Shown here piece by piece: positions 32,799 to 40,995 of a stretch of 43,335 nucleotides of DNA. This DNA is from Dehalococcoidia bacterium (GTDB taxonomy: Bacteria > Chloroflexota > Dehalococcoidia > GIF9 > AB-539-J10). How positions within the stretch are numbered: the first letter of the stretch is position 1; each line of letters begins with the position of its first letter. Position numbers and translations under genes: made by a program. Location of the stretch: contig JAUVZB010000013.1 of NCBI GenBank assembly GCA_030602785.1, positions 1 to 43,335 of the forward strand. The letters are read 5' to 3'. The notes below the pieces were generated by a model, which searched no databases, was not told the DNA's origin, and saw only the letters and a program-made list of their open reading frames with translations.

Positions 32799-33251
32799 AT
32801 GTACGAGAAGATACTGGTACCCCTGGATGGCTCCAAGGAATCCGAATGCATAATTGACCACGTGCGGCTCATTGCGAAGTCGTGCGGGGTCCCGGAAGTG
32901 GTGTTGCTCAGGGTGGTTGAATCGTTCTCCCCGTCCAGCATCAGCTACATCGGTGAGGCAACCGCCCGCAACGTCGAGCAGAAGGCGAAGACAGCGGCTG
33001 AGGAGTATCTCTCCTACGTGGCCGACGGGCTGCGGACACACTGCAGCAGCGTCAAGACCGCCGTGCTGGAAGGCGACCCCGCTTCGGTCATACTGGACTA
33101 CGCAACTGAGAACGGCGTGGACCTCATCGCTATGAGTACGCAGGGGGCCTCCGGGCTCACAAGATGGACCGTCGGCAGCGTCACGGAAAGGGTGATGCGG
33201 CACTCCACGGTGCCTTTGCTCTCCGTGCTGCCGGCAGGACACAGGCACTGA
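32799..33251 (+). CDS. Universal stress protein (UspA family)
   Basis: 150 residues from ATG 32799 (GGAGGGAGG upstream; the long open frame upstream is not coding). It opens MYEKILVPLDGSKESE, has STQGASGLTRWTVGSVTERVMRHSTVPLLSV at the end with the GS of the ATP loop, and ILDYATENGVDLIAMST before it. The Gly pattern G-x2-G-x8-GS appears as GASGLTRWTVGS, with L after the second Gly, so ATP binding is likely. The stop overlaps the start of the next flavodoxin gene (TGATG), linking stress response and electron transfer in one operon. Confidence 0.9.
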   Translation: MYEKILVPLDGSKESECIIDHVRLIAKSCGVPEVVLLRVVESFSPSSISYIGEATARNVEQKAKTAAEEYLSYVADGLRTHCSSVKTAVLEGDPASVILDYATENGVDLIAMSTQGASGLTRWTVGSVTERVMRHSTVPLLSVLPAGHRH

Positions 33252-33784
33252 TGCAGATCGTGCCGTCCGTCATCGTGTGCACATCCATGCACCATGGCAA
33301 CACGCGGAAGGTGGCCGAAGCCATGGCGGAGGCAGTCGGCGGGACTGTGCTGCAACCGGCAGAGGCCGGGAAGAAACCGTTCGAAGACGGGGTCTTGCTC
33401 GGGTTCGGCTCCGGCATCTACTTCGGCAGGCACCACAAGAGCATCCTCTCACTGGCCGCGGAGCTGCCGGAAGCGAGCGGCCGGCGTGCCTTCATCTTCT
33501 CCACAAGCGGCATGGGCTACCGGCCTGCGCTCGTCTTTGGGAAGGACTACCATAGAGCACTCCGGGATATCCTTGTCCGGAAGGGCTTCCTCATCACCGG
33601 AGAGTACTCATGCAAGGGCTACGATACCTACGGCATCTGGGGCAAGCTGGGAGGAATCGCGAGAGGGCGGCCGAGCGAGCGTGACCTCGCCAACGCCGGG
33701 CAGTTCGCACTCGGCCTCATGCAGATGGACGCTTGCGGGGAACCCAACGACGGGCAAGATGGAGGCAGACGCAATGGCCGTTGA
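33251..33784 (+). CDS. Flavodoxin-domain protein
   Basis: 177 residues from ATG 33251, which overlaps the upstream stop. FMN-phosphate loop CTSMHHGNTRKVAEAMAEAVGG (about 10-31), GVLLGFGSGIYFGRHHKSI as the second loop, AFIFSTSGMGY, and KGFLITGEYSCKGYDTYGIWGKLGGIARGRP, which matches long-chain flavodoxin-like or protoporphyrinogen-oxidase-like relatives. It would transfer electrons via FMN. It is followed by a desulforedoxin gene overlapping by 11 bases, a plausible redox partner. Confidence 0.85.
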   Translation: MQIVPSVIVCTSMHHGNTRKVAEAMAEAVGGTVLQPAEAGKKPFEDGVLLGFGSGIYFGRHHKSILSLAAELPEASGRRAFIFSTSGMGYRPALVFGKDYHRALRDILVRKGFLITGEYSCKGYDTYGIWGKLGGIARGRPSERDLANAGQFALGLMQMDACGEPNDGQDGGRRNGR

Positions 33785-33896
33785 GAAAGTCGGTGAGAGG
33801 TACGTGTGCAACATATGCGGCAACGAAGTGTCCGTGACGAAGGTGGGTGGGGGCATTCTCGTCTGCTGCGGGGAGGAGATGCAACTCGTTGAGTAG
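33774..33896 (+). CDS. Desulforedoxin
   Basis: Only 40 residues from ATG 33774, chosen because GGAGG (33761-33765) is eight bases upstream; ATG 33759 is an alternative. The sequence fits desulforedoxin of Desulfovibrio gigas in length and pattern: RYVCNICGNEVSVTKVGGG, then LVCCGEEMQLVE, with the CxxC and adjacent CC cysteines that bind one iron per subunit of a homodimer. It is a stand-alone version of the N-terminal domain of desulfoferrodoxin (superoxide reductase). It overlaps the flavodoxin gene, so the two are co-translated. It could pass electrons in oxygen or superoxide detoxification; no superoxide reductase domain is present in the window. Confidence 0.85.
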   Translation: MAVEKVGERYVCNICGNEVSVTKVGGGILVCCGEEMQLVE

Positions 33897-34037
33897 CAGG
33901 GCCCCGGCCGGATACGCACACCATCCACGACCAGGACACCGGATGCGGCAGCCCTCCCCCGCGACGTTGCCCCACCGCGGTGCGCGTCAGGTCAGCGCTG
34001 CGCCATCGGCCTTCAATCTGCACGGAAGGAGCACGCT

Positions 34038-35063
34038 ATGGGTATGCCGGTAGTCCACGATGAGATTGACCGGTTGCGGGCCACCGCACGCATTCACAAC
34101 AGCATAGGGCCAAGCCTGGAACTCGAGGAGATTGCACGGCTCTCCGTTCGGGAACTGGTCGACCTCCTGGACTGCGACGCGTGCGCGATACTCCTTATCG
34201 AGGGCAGCGAGCTCAAGGTTGTCTGCGAGAAGGGATTCTCCGGCAGCCTTGGGACAGGTGCGCTACCTCTTGATCTGTCCCCCATTCAGGAGATAATCCA
34301 CAGCAGAAGAAGTCTGGCCACGGGAGATGTGGCGGACAGCATCGCGGCCGGCTTCGTGCCACACGGTTGCTCAATGGTCTCGTTGCTCTGCAGCCCGATT
34401 GTCGTGGATGAGCAGGTCATCGGCATCATCCACGTCGACTCCTCGCGTAAGAACGCATTCAGTCAGGACGACCTCAACTTCGTCGAGTTTCTGGCCGGGG
34501 AGATATCCGTCGCAGTCGAGAGATCCCTGATTCATGCACAGATGCGTGACCTCGCGACGAAGGACGAGCTCACGGGCTGCTTCAACCGCAGGAAGTTCAA
34601 CCTCGACCTCGAGGGTGAACTGGCATGCGCCGCGGCGGAAGGTGTTCATCTCTCCCTTCTGATGATAGACATCGACTGGTTCAAGCGATACAACGATGCT
34701 CACGGCCACCAGCAGGGCGATGTGCTATTGCACAGGTTCGGCCAGCTACTCAAGACCAGCGTGCGCCCGCAGGACAGGGCTTATCGCTACGGCGGGGAGG
34801 AATTCACGATACTGCTTCCGGGCTCGCCCGGGAGCAGAGCACTGGCAACAGCACGGCGGCTCCGCCATGCTGTGAGTGAGACCGAGTTCGAAAGAGCCGG
34901 ATTCAGCCAGCCCGGTGGGCGGCTGACCACCACCATCGGAGTCGCAACCTATCCCGAGGACGCGAGCAATAGCACGCAACTCCTCGCCGCCGCAGATTCC
35001 GCCCTCTACAAGGGGAAGGAACTCGGTCGCAATCGAGTCCGCGCATACGGTACAGGCGGCTGA
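34038..35063 (+). CDS. GAF-GGDEF diguanylate cyclase
   Basis: 341 residues. GAF sensor (about 15-165; DLLDCDACAILLIEG, VDEQVIGIIHVDSS) followed by a GGDEF domain (about 175-341). Substrate and metal motifs are intact: DLATKDELTGCFNRRKF, MIDIDWFKRYNDAHGHQQGD, the active-site loop GGEEF, and an inhibitory I-site RPQD five residues before it, so the enzyme should make c-di-GMP from two GTP and be product-inhibited. ATG 34038 has AAGGAG. It is followed by a small HTH gene and an HD-GYP phosphodiesterase on the same strand. Confidence 0.92.
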   Translation: MGMPVVHDEIDRLRATARIHNSIGPSLELEEIARLSVRELVDLLDCDACAILLIEGSELKVVCEKGFSGSLGTGALPLDLSPIQEIIHSRRSLATGDVADSIAAGFVPHGCSMVSLLCSPIVVDEQVIGIIHVDSSRKNAFSQDDLNFVEFLAGEISVAVERSLIHAQMRDLATKDELTGCFNRRKFNLDLEGELACAAAEGVHLSLLMIDIDWFKRYNDAHGHQQGDVLLHRFGQLLKTSVRPQDRAYRYGGEEFTILLPGSPGSRALATARRLRHAVSETEFERAGFSQPGGRLTTTIGVATYPEDASNSTQLLAAADSALYKGKELGRNRVRAYGTGG

Positions 35064-35307
35064 CGCCGACGGCGCAGACAGCCTGACGGCGCCGTGAGGC
35101 CCCACAGCAGCCGTATTTGTTCGCGGCTTCCCATGCGCTCCCCTCTCATCCAACATCCTCGCTGAAATCCGCTCCACAAGGCGACCTTCGTACGGGAATC
35201 CACGCTTACGAAAGTCGAGCGCACGAACTGTACCTTTGTGTCTTATGCCGCAGTCATCACGGCGTCTACTATCAGGTATACCCGAGTAGCAACAGAGGAG
35301 TAGTGCG

Positions 35308-35532
35308 ATGCCGATCATCATTCGAAGCAAGGAATACTACCGGACAGCCGAGGCCTGCCAGGCAGCGGGCATCAGCAAGAACACGTTCTTCCGCTGGCTC
35401 CGCTCAGGCGAGTTCGACGATGTGAGCACCGCGGACAGACATGGCTGGCGACTGTTCACCAGCGATGACATCGAGAGGCTCTGCAACAGAGCACAGCAGG
35501 TCACGGTACGCGAGGTAGTCGAAGCGCGCTAG
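35308..35532 (+). CDS. Small MerR/excisionase-type helix-turn-helix protein
   Basis: 74 residues from ATG 35308 with GAGGAG upstream. One winged helix domain: YYRTAEACQAAGISKNTFFRWLRSG, then RHGWRLFTSDDIERLCNRAQQV, the HTH_17/MerR-N pattern of DNA-binding proteins without effector domain. It stands between a c-di-GMP synthase gene and a c-di-GMP hydrolase gene, 34 bases before the latter. Inference: it may regulate this signalling cassette or surface genes; it could also be a phage-type excisionase remnant, but no integrase is near. Confidence 0.8.
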   Translation: MPIIIRSKEYYRTAEACQAAGISKNTFFRWLRSGEFDDVSTADRHGWRLFTSDDIERLCNRAQQVTVREVVEAR

Positions 35533-35566
35533 TCCGAGCACAGCCGCGGTACTTCAGGAGAGAGAG

Positions 35567-36820
35567 ATGACGACGATGACGGGGGCGGTCTCTGCCCGGC
35601 CGGAAACGATAGACAAGACGCGCACTGGCCTGGGTGTCAAGACAACCGGGTTCGCAGAGCAGACTGCTCAGGACGCAGCAGCCGACTGGGACAGAGTCAG
35701 GGCGCATCTCCTCGAGGAGATCAACTCCACGGTCTGGGCCAGTGCGAAGTTGCCGGAGATGGTGGACCAGGTGGTCCAACTGGCTCAGCACGCGCTCATG
35801 GCCTCCACCTGCTCCGTCATTCTGTCCAACGGGCACGGACACAAGGTCTTCTTCCAGGTTAGCAGCAGCGATGGCACACGGGAATTGGTGCAGACACACG
35901 TCGACAACGTCAGTGGGGCAGCGAAATGGGTCACACAGAACTGCAAGCCGCTCCTCCTGAACGACGTGACGGAGCGAGAACCTGGCGAAGCGGTCCGACT
36001 CAGAGAATCAGGACTCGAGACCGAGCGAATCCTCTGCGTACCGCTGACAGCACACGGGAGGACCTCAGGGGCCCTTCGATTGACACGAACACATGACAGC
36101 CACCCGTTCACGCGGCAGGACCTCGCCACGGCCGAGCTTATCGGCTCAATGGCAGCTGTGGCGCTCGAAAACACGAAGTTGCGCCAATCGGTCGAGGACG
36201 GCTACCGCACCACCATACAAGCGCTTGCGGGAGCAATCGACGCGAAGGACCCGTACACGCGCGGCCACTCACAACGAGTGGCAGAGTACGCTCTCGTCGC
36301 AGGCGTCTCGCTGGGCATGGACGAGAGCGAGATGACCACGCTCGAGTATGCAGCAATCCTCCACGATGTGGGCAAGATTGGAATCGATGATGCAATACTC
36401 CGCAAGCCGGCGCGACTGTCGGCCAGGGAACACGCGTTTGTGTGCGACCACCCTGTCATCGGAGCTGCAATCGTGAACGACATACCATTTCTGCAGGACG
36501 CAGCAGGCCTGATTCTGCACCACCACGAACACTACGATGGCAGCGGATACCCGCACGGCCTGCGAGGCACAGACATCCCGCTGGGCAGTCGAATCATCGG
36601 CATCGCCGACGCATTCGACACGATGATTACCGACCGGCCCTATCGTCGCGCTCTCACAATCAACGAAGCCATGACCGAGCTATGCCGCTGCCGGGGCACG
36701 CAGTTCTGCCCCGAGGCGCTGGACGCTTTCGCATCCGGCTTCTCACGTCACTACGACGATATCTGCACGCGGCCTCACCTGCTTGCCCGGGACACGTCAG
36801 GCAAGTCCAACGCAGCCTGA
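35567..36820 (+). CDS. GAF-HD-GYP c-di-GMP phosphodiesterase
   Basis: 417 residues. A GAF domain (about 45-205; MASTCSVILSNGHG, ILCVPLTAHGRTSGALRL) is linked by a helix to an HD-GYP domain (about 215-400). Catalytic motifs are complete: DPYTRGHSQRVAEYA, LHDVGKIGIDDAIL (the HD pair), DHPVIGA, HHHEHYDGSGYPHGLRG (with the GYP triad) and ADAFDTMITDRPYR. It should hydrolyse c-di-GMP using a bi-metal site. The first 40 residues are low-complexity. ATG 35567 follows AGGAGAGAG. Paired with the GAF-GGDEF gene about 500 bases upstream, so both synthesis and breakdown of the messenger are controlled by GAF sensors here. Confidence 0.92.
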   Translation: MTTMTGAVSARPETIDKTRTGLGVKTTGFAEQTAQDAAADWDRVRAHLLEEINSTVWASAKLPEMVDQVVQLAQHALMASTCSVILSNGHGHKVFFQVSSSDGTRELVQTHVDNVSGAAKWVTQNCKPLLLNDVTEREPGEAVRLRESGLETERILCVPLTAHGRTSGALRLTRTHDSHPFTRQDLATAELIGSMAAVALENTKLRQSVEDGYRTTIQALAGAIDAKDPYTRGHSQRVAEYALVAGVSLGMDESEMTTLEYAAILHDVGKIGIDDAILRKPARLSAREHAFVCDHPVIGAAIVNDIPFLQDAAGLILHHHEHYDGSGYPHGLRGTDIPLGSRIIGIADAFDTMITDRPYRRALTINEAMTELCRCRGTQFCPEALDAFASGFSRHYDDICTRPHLLARDTSGKSNAA

Positions 36821-37158
36821 TATCACAACTCCCGCGGACCACGATTCCCGCGCACCTCGCGTGCAAGGACACCCGGTGCCCATAACCTCGATTCCAACGA
36901 CACGAAAGCCCCTCTCACCGAAGTGCTCCACGACTGGCCTGCCGCGTGGCGTCGCCGCCATGAAGGGGAAGGACTTGTCACGGCTTGAGTGCCCGCACAG
37001 CAGGCTTCTGGCGAACAAACCGGCTCGTCATGCCGTCACAGGGGAAGGCCACGAAACGAGCGGAGCACACGGCGCATCCGACCAGTCGAAAGGCAAGGAC
37101 AGAAGCGACCGAAACACAGGGCGACCGGCACTCGCCGGCCGCCCCGTGACTTCGTGCG
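36821..37158. other. Non-coding stretch forming the tail of duplicated unit 1
   Basis: No supported gene. From about 36913 on, it is homologous to 38591-38838, the corresponding tail downstream of the second enolase-superfamily gene, but with clearly more differences than the genes themselves. Short open frames here have no ribosome site and are not conserved in frame between the two copies. Confidence 0.5.
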
Positions 37159-38399
37159 TCAGCTCTCCAGCTTGCCGCCTGCGGGCACCTGCGGCACATC
37201 CCAGAAGCTGCTCAGATCGTGGTACTTGTAGGGTCGATTCCCGAGCACTTCCTCCTTGAGGTCCAGACCGAGACCCGGCCTCTCGGGCAACCCCAGGCAC
37301 TCGTCCACGAGTGTGGAATATGGCTCCTTGAGCACCTCTTCGTAGTACGGCGGGTCCACCGTGAAGAACTCGTGGATGGTGAAGTTCGGCGCGCACGCCT
37401 CAACGTGCAGGTTGGCCGCAACCATGACAGGGCCTCCCGCGCTATGCGGTGTGAAGCCAACATAGTACGTGTTGGCCAGTTCCCCGATCTTCTTCATCTC
37501 GGATATGCCGCCGGCGTGACACGGGTCAGGGTTGATGGCAGCGGCCGCACGCTTCTCCAGGATGTCACGGAAGCACCAGCGCGTCACAATCCGTTCGCCG
37601 GTCACAATCGGGATATCGGTCGAGGCAACGATTCTCGCCAGGTCCTCCGGCGCCGCGTCCGTGGGTAGCGGCTCCTCGAACCACGCGGGGTCGTACTCAC
37701 GCACCGCCTGGGCGAAGCGGATGGCGCCGTTCGTCGTCATGCGCGAGTGACAGTCGAGCATTATCTGCACATCGTCGCCGACCGCCTTCCGCACGCGGGC
37801 CACGTTGTCCAGAACCTTGAGAATGTCGTCCTTGGTCGCGGTAAACACGTCGGTGCCCCAGAAGGGATCGTATTTCAGCGCTTTCGCACCCCTCTCCTTC
37901 ACCTCCCGCTCCGCCAGCCAGACGTAGTCGTCCGTGGTGTTGGCGGCGAACCACCAGCCGTTGCGGTAGACAGGAATCCTGTCACGGACCGCCCCACCAA
38001 GCAGGCGGTAGACCGGCACCCCGAGGCTCTTGCCCAGGATGTCCCACATGGCTATGTCGAGACCGCTCATCGCGCTGGTGACGACGAAGGATGGCCGCCA
38101 GTATGCGTTGCGGAACATCGTGGACCAGTGCAACTCGATGTCCCGGGGGTCCTTCCCGATGAGGTAGTCAGCGAGGTTGTGGATACAGGCCTCGACAGGC
38201 TTCTCCAGCCCGCCCGTCGTTGCCTCACCCCATCCGTAGATACCTTCGTCTGTCTCTATCTTAACGAAGAGCCAGTTCCATGCTGCCTTATAGAGATAGG
38301 TCTTGACAGCCGTTACCTTCATGTACGTCTCCTTCCCTGCGCAGAATCGCAGTAGGCAGATGGTACGCCAACACTGTGAGCAAGTCTACGTTACACCAC
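36913..38399 (-). repeat. Tandem duplication, unit 1
   Basis: Matches 38591-40079 at an offset of about 1680 bases: gene, about 75 bases upstream and about 245 bases downstream. The upstream homology reaches into what are the last codons of porB in the other copy, so unit 1 is the derived copy. Confidence 0.85.
37159..38322 (-). CDS. Mandelate racemase / muconate lactonizing enzyme family protein, copy 1
   Basis: 387 residues, enolase superfamily: an N-terminal capping domain and a TIM barrel. These enzymes abstract a proton next to a carboxylate with magnesium help; many members dehydrate sugar acids to 2-keto-3-deoxy acids. Metal ligands seen: D in MLDCHSR (about 191), E in WFEEPLP (about 218) and E in TGERI (about 242). 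KALKYDPF near 150 holds the first base region, and TPHSAGGP (about 293) holds the catalytic His. The pattern resembles galactonate/gluconate dehydratases, but the precise substrate cannot be read. It differs from copy 2 at 11 of 387 residues by my count, none at the catalytic motifs. It follows the por operon on the same strand. Confidence 0.88.
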   Translation of the reverse strand: MKVTAVKTYLYKAAWNWLFVKIETDEGIYGWGEATTGGLEKPVEACIHNLADYLIGKDPRDIELHWSTMFRNAYWRPSFVVTSAMSGLDIAMWDILGKSLGVPVYRLLGGAVRDRIPVYRNGWWFAANTTDDYVWLAEREVKERGAKALKYDPFWGTDVFTATKDDILKVLDNVARVRKAVGDDVQIMLDCHSRMTTNGAIRFAQAVREYDPAWFEEPLPTDAAPEDLARIVASTDIPIVTGERIVTRWCFRDILEKRAAAAINPDPCHAGGISEMKKIGELANTYYVGFTPHSAGGPVMVAANLHVEACAPNFTIHEFFTVDPPYYEEVLKEPYSTLVDECLGLPERPGLGLDLKEEVLGNRPYKYHDLSSFWDVPQVPAGGKLES

Positions 38400-38411
38400 G
38401 CCAGCACTCCG

Positions 38412-38575
38412 TGTTGATGGCCTGCTATTCCGTCCTCCCGCAGCTCTTCAGCGAGGATGTTCGCATGCGGGAGACAGTGTCATTGAACGTAAAGGACCGG
38501 AAGAGGTGGAAGGCATTGAAGATGGCAGAGAGGAGAGGGCTGAGCATGGGGGAGGCGGGTTCCAGTGCACCACCG
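38412..38575 (+). mobile_element. Insertion-sequence relic C (transposase N-terminus)
   Basis: GTGTTGATGGCCTG and TCCGTCCTCCC match the left part of relics A and B. Then LFSED and, from ATG 38465, MRETVSLNVKDRKRWKALKM followed by AERRGLSMGEA: the best preserved version of the transposase N-terminal helix-turn-helix, ending after about 40 residues. It lies exactly between the upstream border of duplicated unit 1 (38399) and the downstream border of unit 2 (38591). Confidence 0.6.
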
Positions 38576-38590
38576 CAGGCGTGAGCGCCT

Positions 38591-40079
38591 TCTCACCGAA
38601 GTACCCCACGACTGGCCCCTGCCGGGAGGCGCCGCCGACATGACGGGGAAGGACTTGTCGCGGCTTGAGTGTCAGCACAGCAAACCCCAGGCAAACAGGC
38701 CGGCTCTTCATGCCGTCACCGGGGAAGGCCGCGAAAGCAGCGGAGCACCCGACGCATCCGACCAGTCGAAAGGCAAGGACAGAAGCGACCGAAGCACAGG
38801 GCGACCGGCATACGCAGGCCGCCCTGTAATCTCGTGCGTCAGCTCTCCAGCTTGCCGCCTGCGGGCACCTGAGGAACATCCCACAAGCTGCCCAGGTCGT
38901 GGTACTTGTAGGGCCGGTTCCCGAGCACTTCCTCCTTGAGGTCCAGGCCGAGTCCCGTCCTCTCGGGCAACTGCAGGCACTCGTCCACGAGTGTGGAATA
39001 TGGCTCCTTGAGCACCTCTTCGTAGTACGGCGGGTCCACCGTGAAGAACTCGTGGATGGTGAAGTTCGGCGCGCACGCCTCAACGTGCAGGTTCGCCGCA
39101 ACCATGACGGGGCCTCCCGCGCTATGCGGGGTGAAGCCAACATAGTACGTGTTGGCCAGTTCCCCAATCTTCTTCATCTCGGATATGCCGCCGGCGTGAC
39201 ACGGGTCAGGGTTGATGGCAGCGGCCGCGCGCTTCTCCAGGATGTCACGGAAGCACCAGCGCGTCACAATCCTTTCGCCTGTCACGATAGGGATATCGGT
39301 CGAGGCAACGACTCTCGCAAGGTCCCCCGGCGCCGCGTCCGTAGGTATCGGCTCCTCGAACCACGCGGGGTCGTACTCACGCACCGCCTGGGCGAAGCGA
39401 ATGGCGCCGTTCGTCGTCATGCGCGAGTGGCAATCGAGCATTATCTGGACATCGTCCCCGACCGCCTTCCGCACGCGGGCCACGTTGTCCAGCACCTTCA
39501 GTATGTCGTCCTTGCTTGCGGTGAATACGTCGGTGCCCCAGAAGGGGTCGTACTTCAGCGCTTTCGCGCCCCTCTCCTTCACCTCCCGCTCCGCCAGCCA
39601 GACGTAGTCGTCCGTGGTGTTGGCAGCGAACCACCAGCCGTTGCGGTAGACAGGAATTCTGTCACGGACTGCCCCACCAAGCAGGCGGTAGACCGGCACG
39701 CCCAGACTCTTGCCCAGGATGTCCCACATGGCTATGTCGAGGCCGCTCATCGCGCTTGTGACGACGAAGGATGGCCGCCAGTATGCGTTGCGGAACATCG
39801 TGGACCAGTGCAACTCGATGTCCCGGGGGTCCTTCCCGATGAGGTAGTCAGCGAGGTTGTGGATACAAGCCTCGACAGGCTTCTCCAGCGCGGCCGTCGT
39901 CGCCTCTCCCCAACCGTGGATACCTTCGTCTGTCTCTATCTTCACGAAAAGCCAGTTCCATGCTGCCTTATAGAGATAGGTCTTGACAGCCGTTACCTTC
40001 ATGCGCCTTTCCTTTCCTGCGTAGAGTCGCAGCAGGCAGATGGTACGCCAGCACTGCGAGCGAGTCTACGCCACACCAC
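38591..40079 (-). repeat. Tandem duplication, unit 2 (probably the original copy)
   Basis: Homologous to 36913-38399. It is directly adjacent to porB, whose stop codon lies within the repeat border, which marks this position as ancestral. The two genes are nearly identical at protein level, whereas the tails show many more changes. Confidence 0.85.
38839..40002 (-). CDS. Mandelate racemase / muconate lactonizing enzyme family protein, copy 2
   Basis: 387 residues, with the same catalytic residues as copy 1 (MLDCHSR, WFEEPIP, TGERI, TPHSAGGP). Replacements relative to copy 1 are mostly conservative or on the surface (for example Y/H and GG/AA around residue 30-38, G/Q and P/T near 355-360). 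ATG 40002 is preceded by AGGAAAGG. The start is only 63 bases after the stop of porB, so it is probably transcribed with the por operon. A link is plausible in which a sugar acid is dehydrated, cleaved to pyruvate, and oxidised by the ferredoxin oxidoreductase, but no aldolase or kinase is in the window. Confidence 0.88.
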   Translation of the reverse strand: MKVTAVKTYLYKAAWNWLFVKIETDEGIHGWGEATTAALEKPVEACIHNLADYLIGKDPRDIELHWSTMFRNAYWRPSFVVTSAMSGLDIAMWDILGKSLGVPVYRLLGGAVRDRIPVYRNGWWFAANTTDDYVWLAEREVKERGAKALKYDPFWGTDVFTASKDDILKVLDNVARVRKAVGDDVQIMLDCHSRMTTNGAIRFAQAVREYDPAWFEEPIPTDAAPGDLARVVASTDIPIVTGERIVTRWCFRDILEKRAAAAINPDPCHAGGISEMKKIGELANTYYVGFTPHSAGGPVMVAANLHVEACAPNFTIHEFFTVDPPYYEEVLKEPYSTLVDECLQLPERTGLGLDLKEEVLGNRPYKYHDLGSLWDVPQVPAGGKLES

Positions 40080-40983
40080 ACTCCACCTGTTTCCGGAACC
40101 GCTCCCAATCAGCATGAGACCGCTCCTGTATCTCATCAAGCACCTGCTTGTTCCTTTCCGGTTTGAACAGGTGTGCGAACCTGCCCTGCAGCTTGAGGTA
40201 CTCCTCGATAGGCTTCGGTTCGGTCTTCTTCTCAAGAATGGACTTGCTCTTCAGATTGAAGTTGAGCTGACCGTTCTCGTACTCGTAGAGCGCCCAGGCG
40301 CCCGTGTCCACGGCAAGCTTGCTCATCTCGACGGTCTTGTCCATCGGGAAGCGCCATCCCGGAGGGCACGGGGCAAGTATCTCGATGTACTTTGACCCCC
40401 TGATAGACATAGCCTTCCGTACCTTCCGGAAGAGATCCTCCGGGTAGCCCGGCACGGCCGTGGCCATATAGGGCAAGCCGTGGGCCCGCAAGATAGCAGG
40501 CATATCCTTCTTCTGCTCAGTCTTACCCGTCCACGTGGTGGTAGTCCAGGCGCCGTATGGAGTCGCGCCGCTTCGCTGGATACCCGTGTTCGAGTACATC
40601 TCGTTGTTGTAGCAGATGTAGATGAAGTCGGTTTCCCTCTCGACGGCGCCGGACAGCGCCTGCAGACCGATGTCGTAGGTACCACCATCGCCTGCCCAGA
40701 CGACAACATTGGTGTCTTGCTTACCCTGGCGCTTCAGGCCGGCACAAAGACCTGAAGCTGCCGCAGCAGCCGCCTCAAAGGCAATGCTCACCACAGGCAC
40801 GTCGAAGGCCGTCTTCGGATATGCACCCAGACAGACAACAGCGCAACACGCAGGAATGGCAAACACGGTGTTCTTGCCGAGTGCCTTGAGCGTGATACGC
40901 AAGGCGAGGGACGAGGGGCAGCCGGGGCATCCACCACTACCCTGCCTCACGAGTTCTTCTCTTGGTAGGTTCTTGACTGCCAT
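40066..40983 (-). CDS. porB: Pyruvate:ferredoxin oxidoreductase beta subunit (PorB)
   Basis: 305 residues. Thiamine-diphosphate-binding subunit: GSGGCPGCPSSLALR with the Fe-S cysteines near residue 16, AIPACCAVVCLGAYP, and the ThDP/magnesium motif GDGGTYDIGLQALSGAVERE ending in YNNEMYSNTG (about 98-134), plus a fourth cluster cysteine in APCPPGW. With PorA, PorD and PorC it forms the four-subunit enzyme that cleaves pyruvate to acetyl-CoA, CO2 and reduced ferredoxin; a related 2-oxo acid substrate is possible. It follows porA by 12 bases. Confidence 0.92.
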   Translation of the reverse strand: MAVKNLPREELVRQGSGGCPGCPSSLALRITLKALGKNTVFAIPACCAVVCLGAYPKTAFDVPVVSIAFEAAAAAASGLCAGLKRQGKQDTNVVVWAGDGGTYDIGLQALSGAVERETDFIYICYNNEMYSNTGIQRSGATPYGAWTTTTWTGKTEQKKDMPAILRAHGLPYMATAVPGYPEDLFRKVRKAMSIRGSKYIEILAPCPPGWRFPMDKTVEMSKLAVDTGAWALYEYENGQLNFNLKSKSILEKKTEPKPIEEYLKLQGRFAHLFKPERNKQVLDEIQERSHADWERFRKQVECGVA

Positions 40984-40995
40984 TATGTTTCCCCC

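Noticed and set aside
36821-37158. Short plus-strand frames behind the HD-GYP gene
   Set aside because: They are not conserved in frame between the two duplicated tails (36.9-37.16 and 38.59-38.84 kb), which argues against coding.
38899-40395. 498-codon open frame on the plus strand
   Set aside because: Antisense to the second enolase-superfamily gene and porB. It is an effect of GC-rich codon use.
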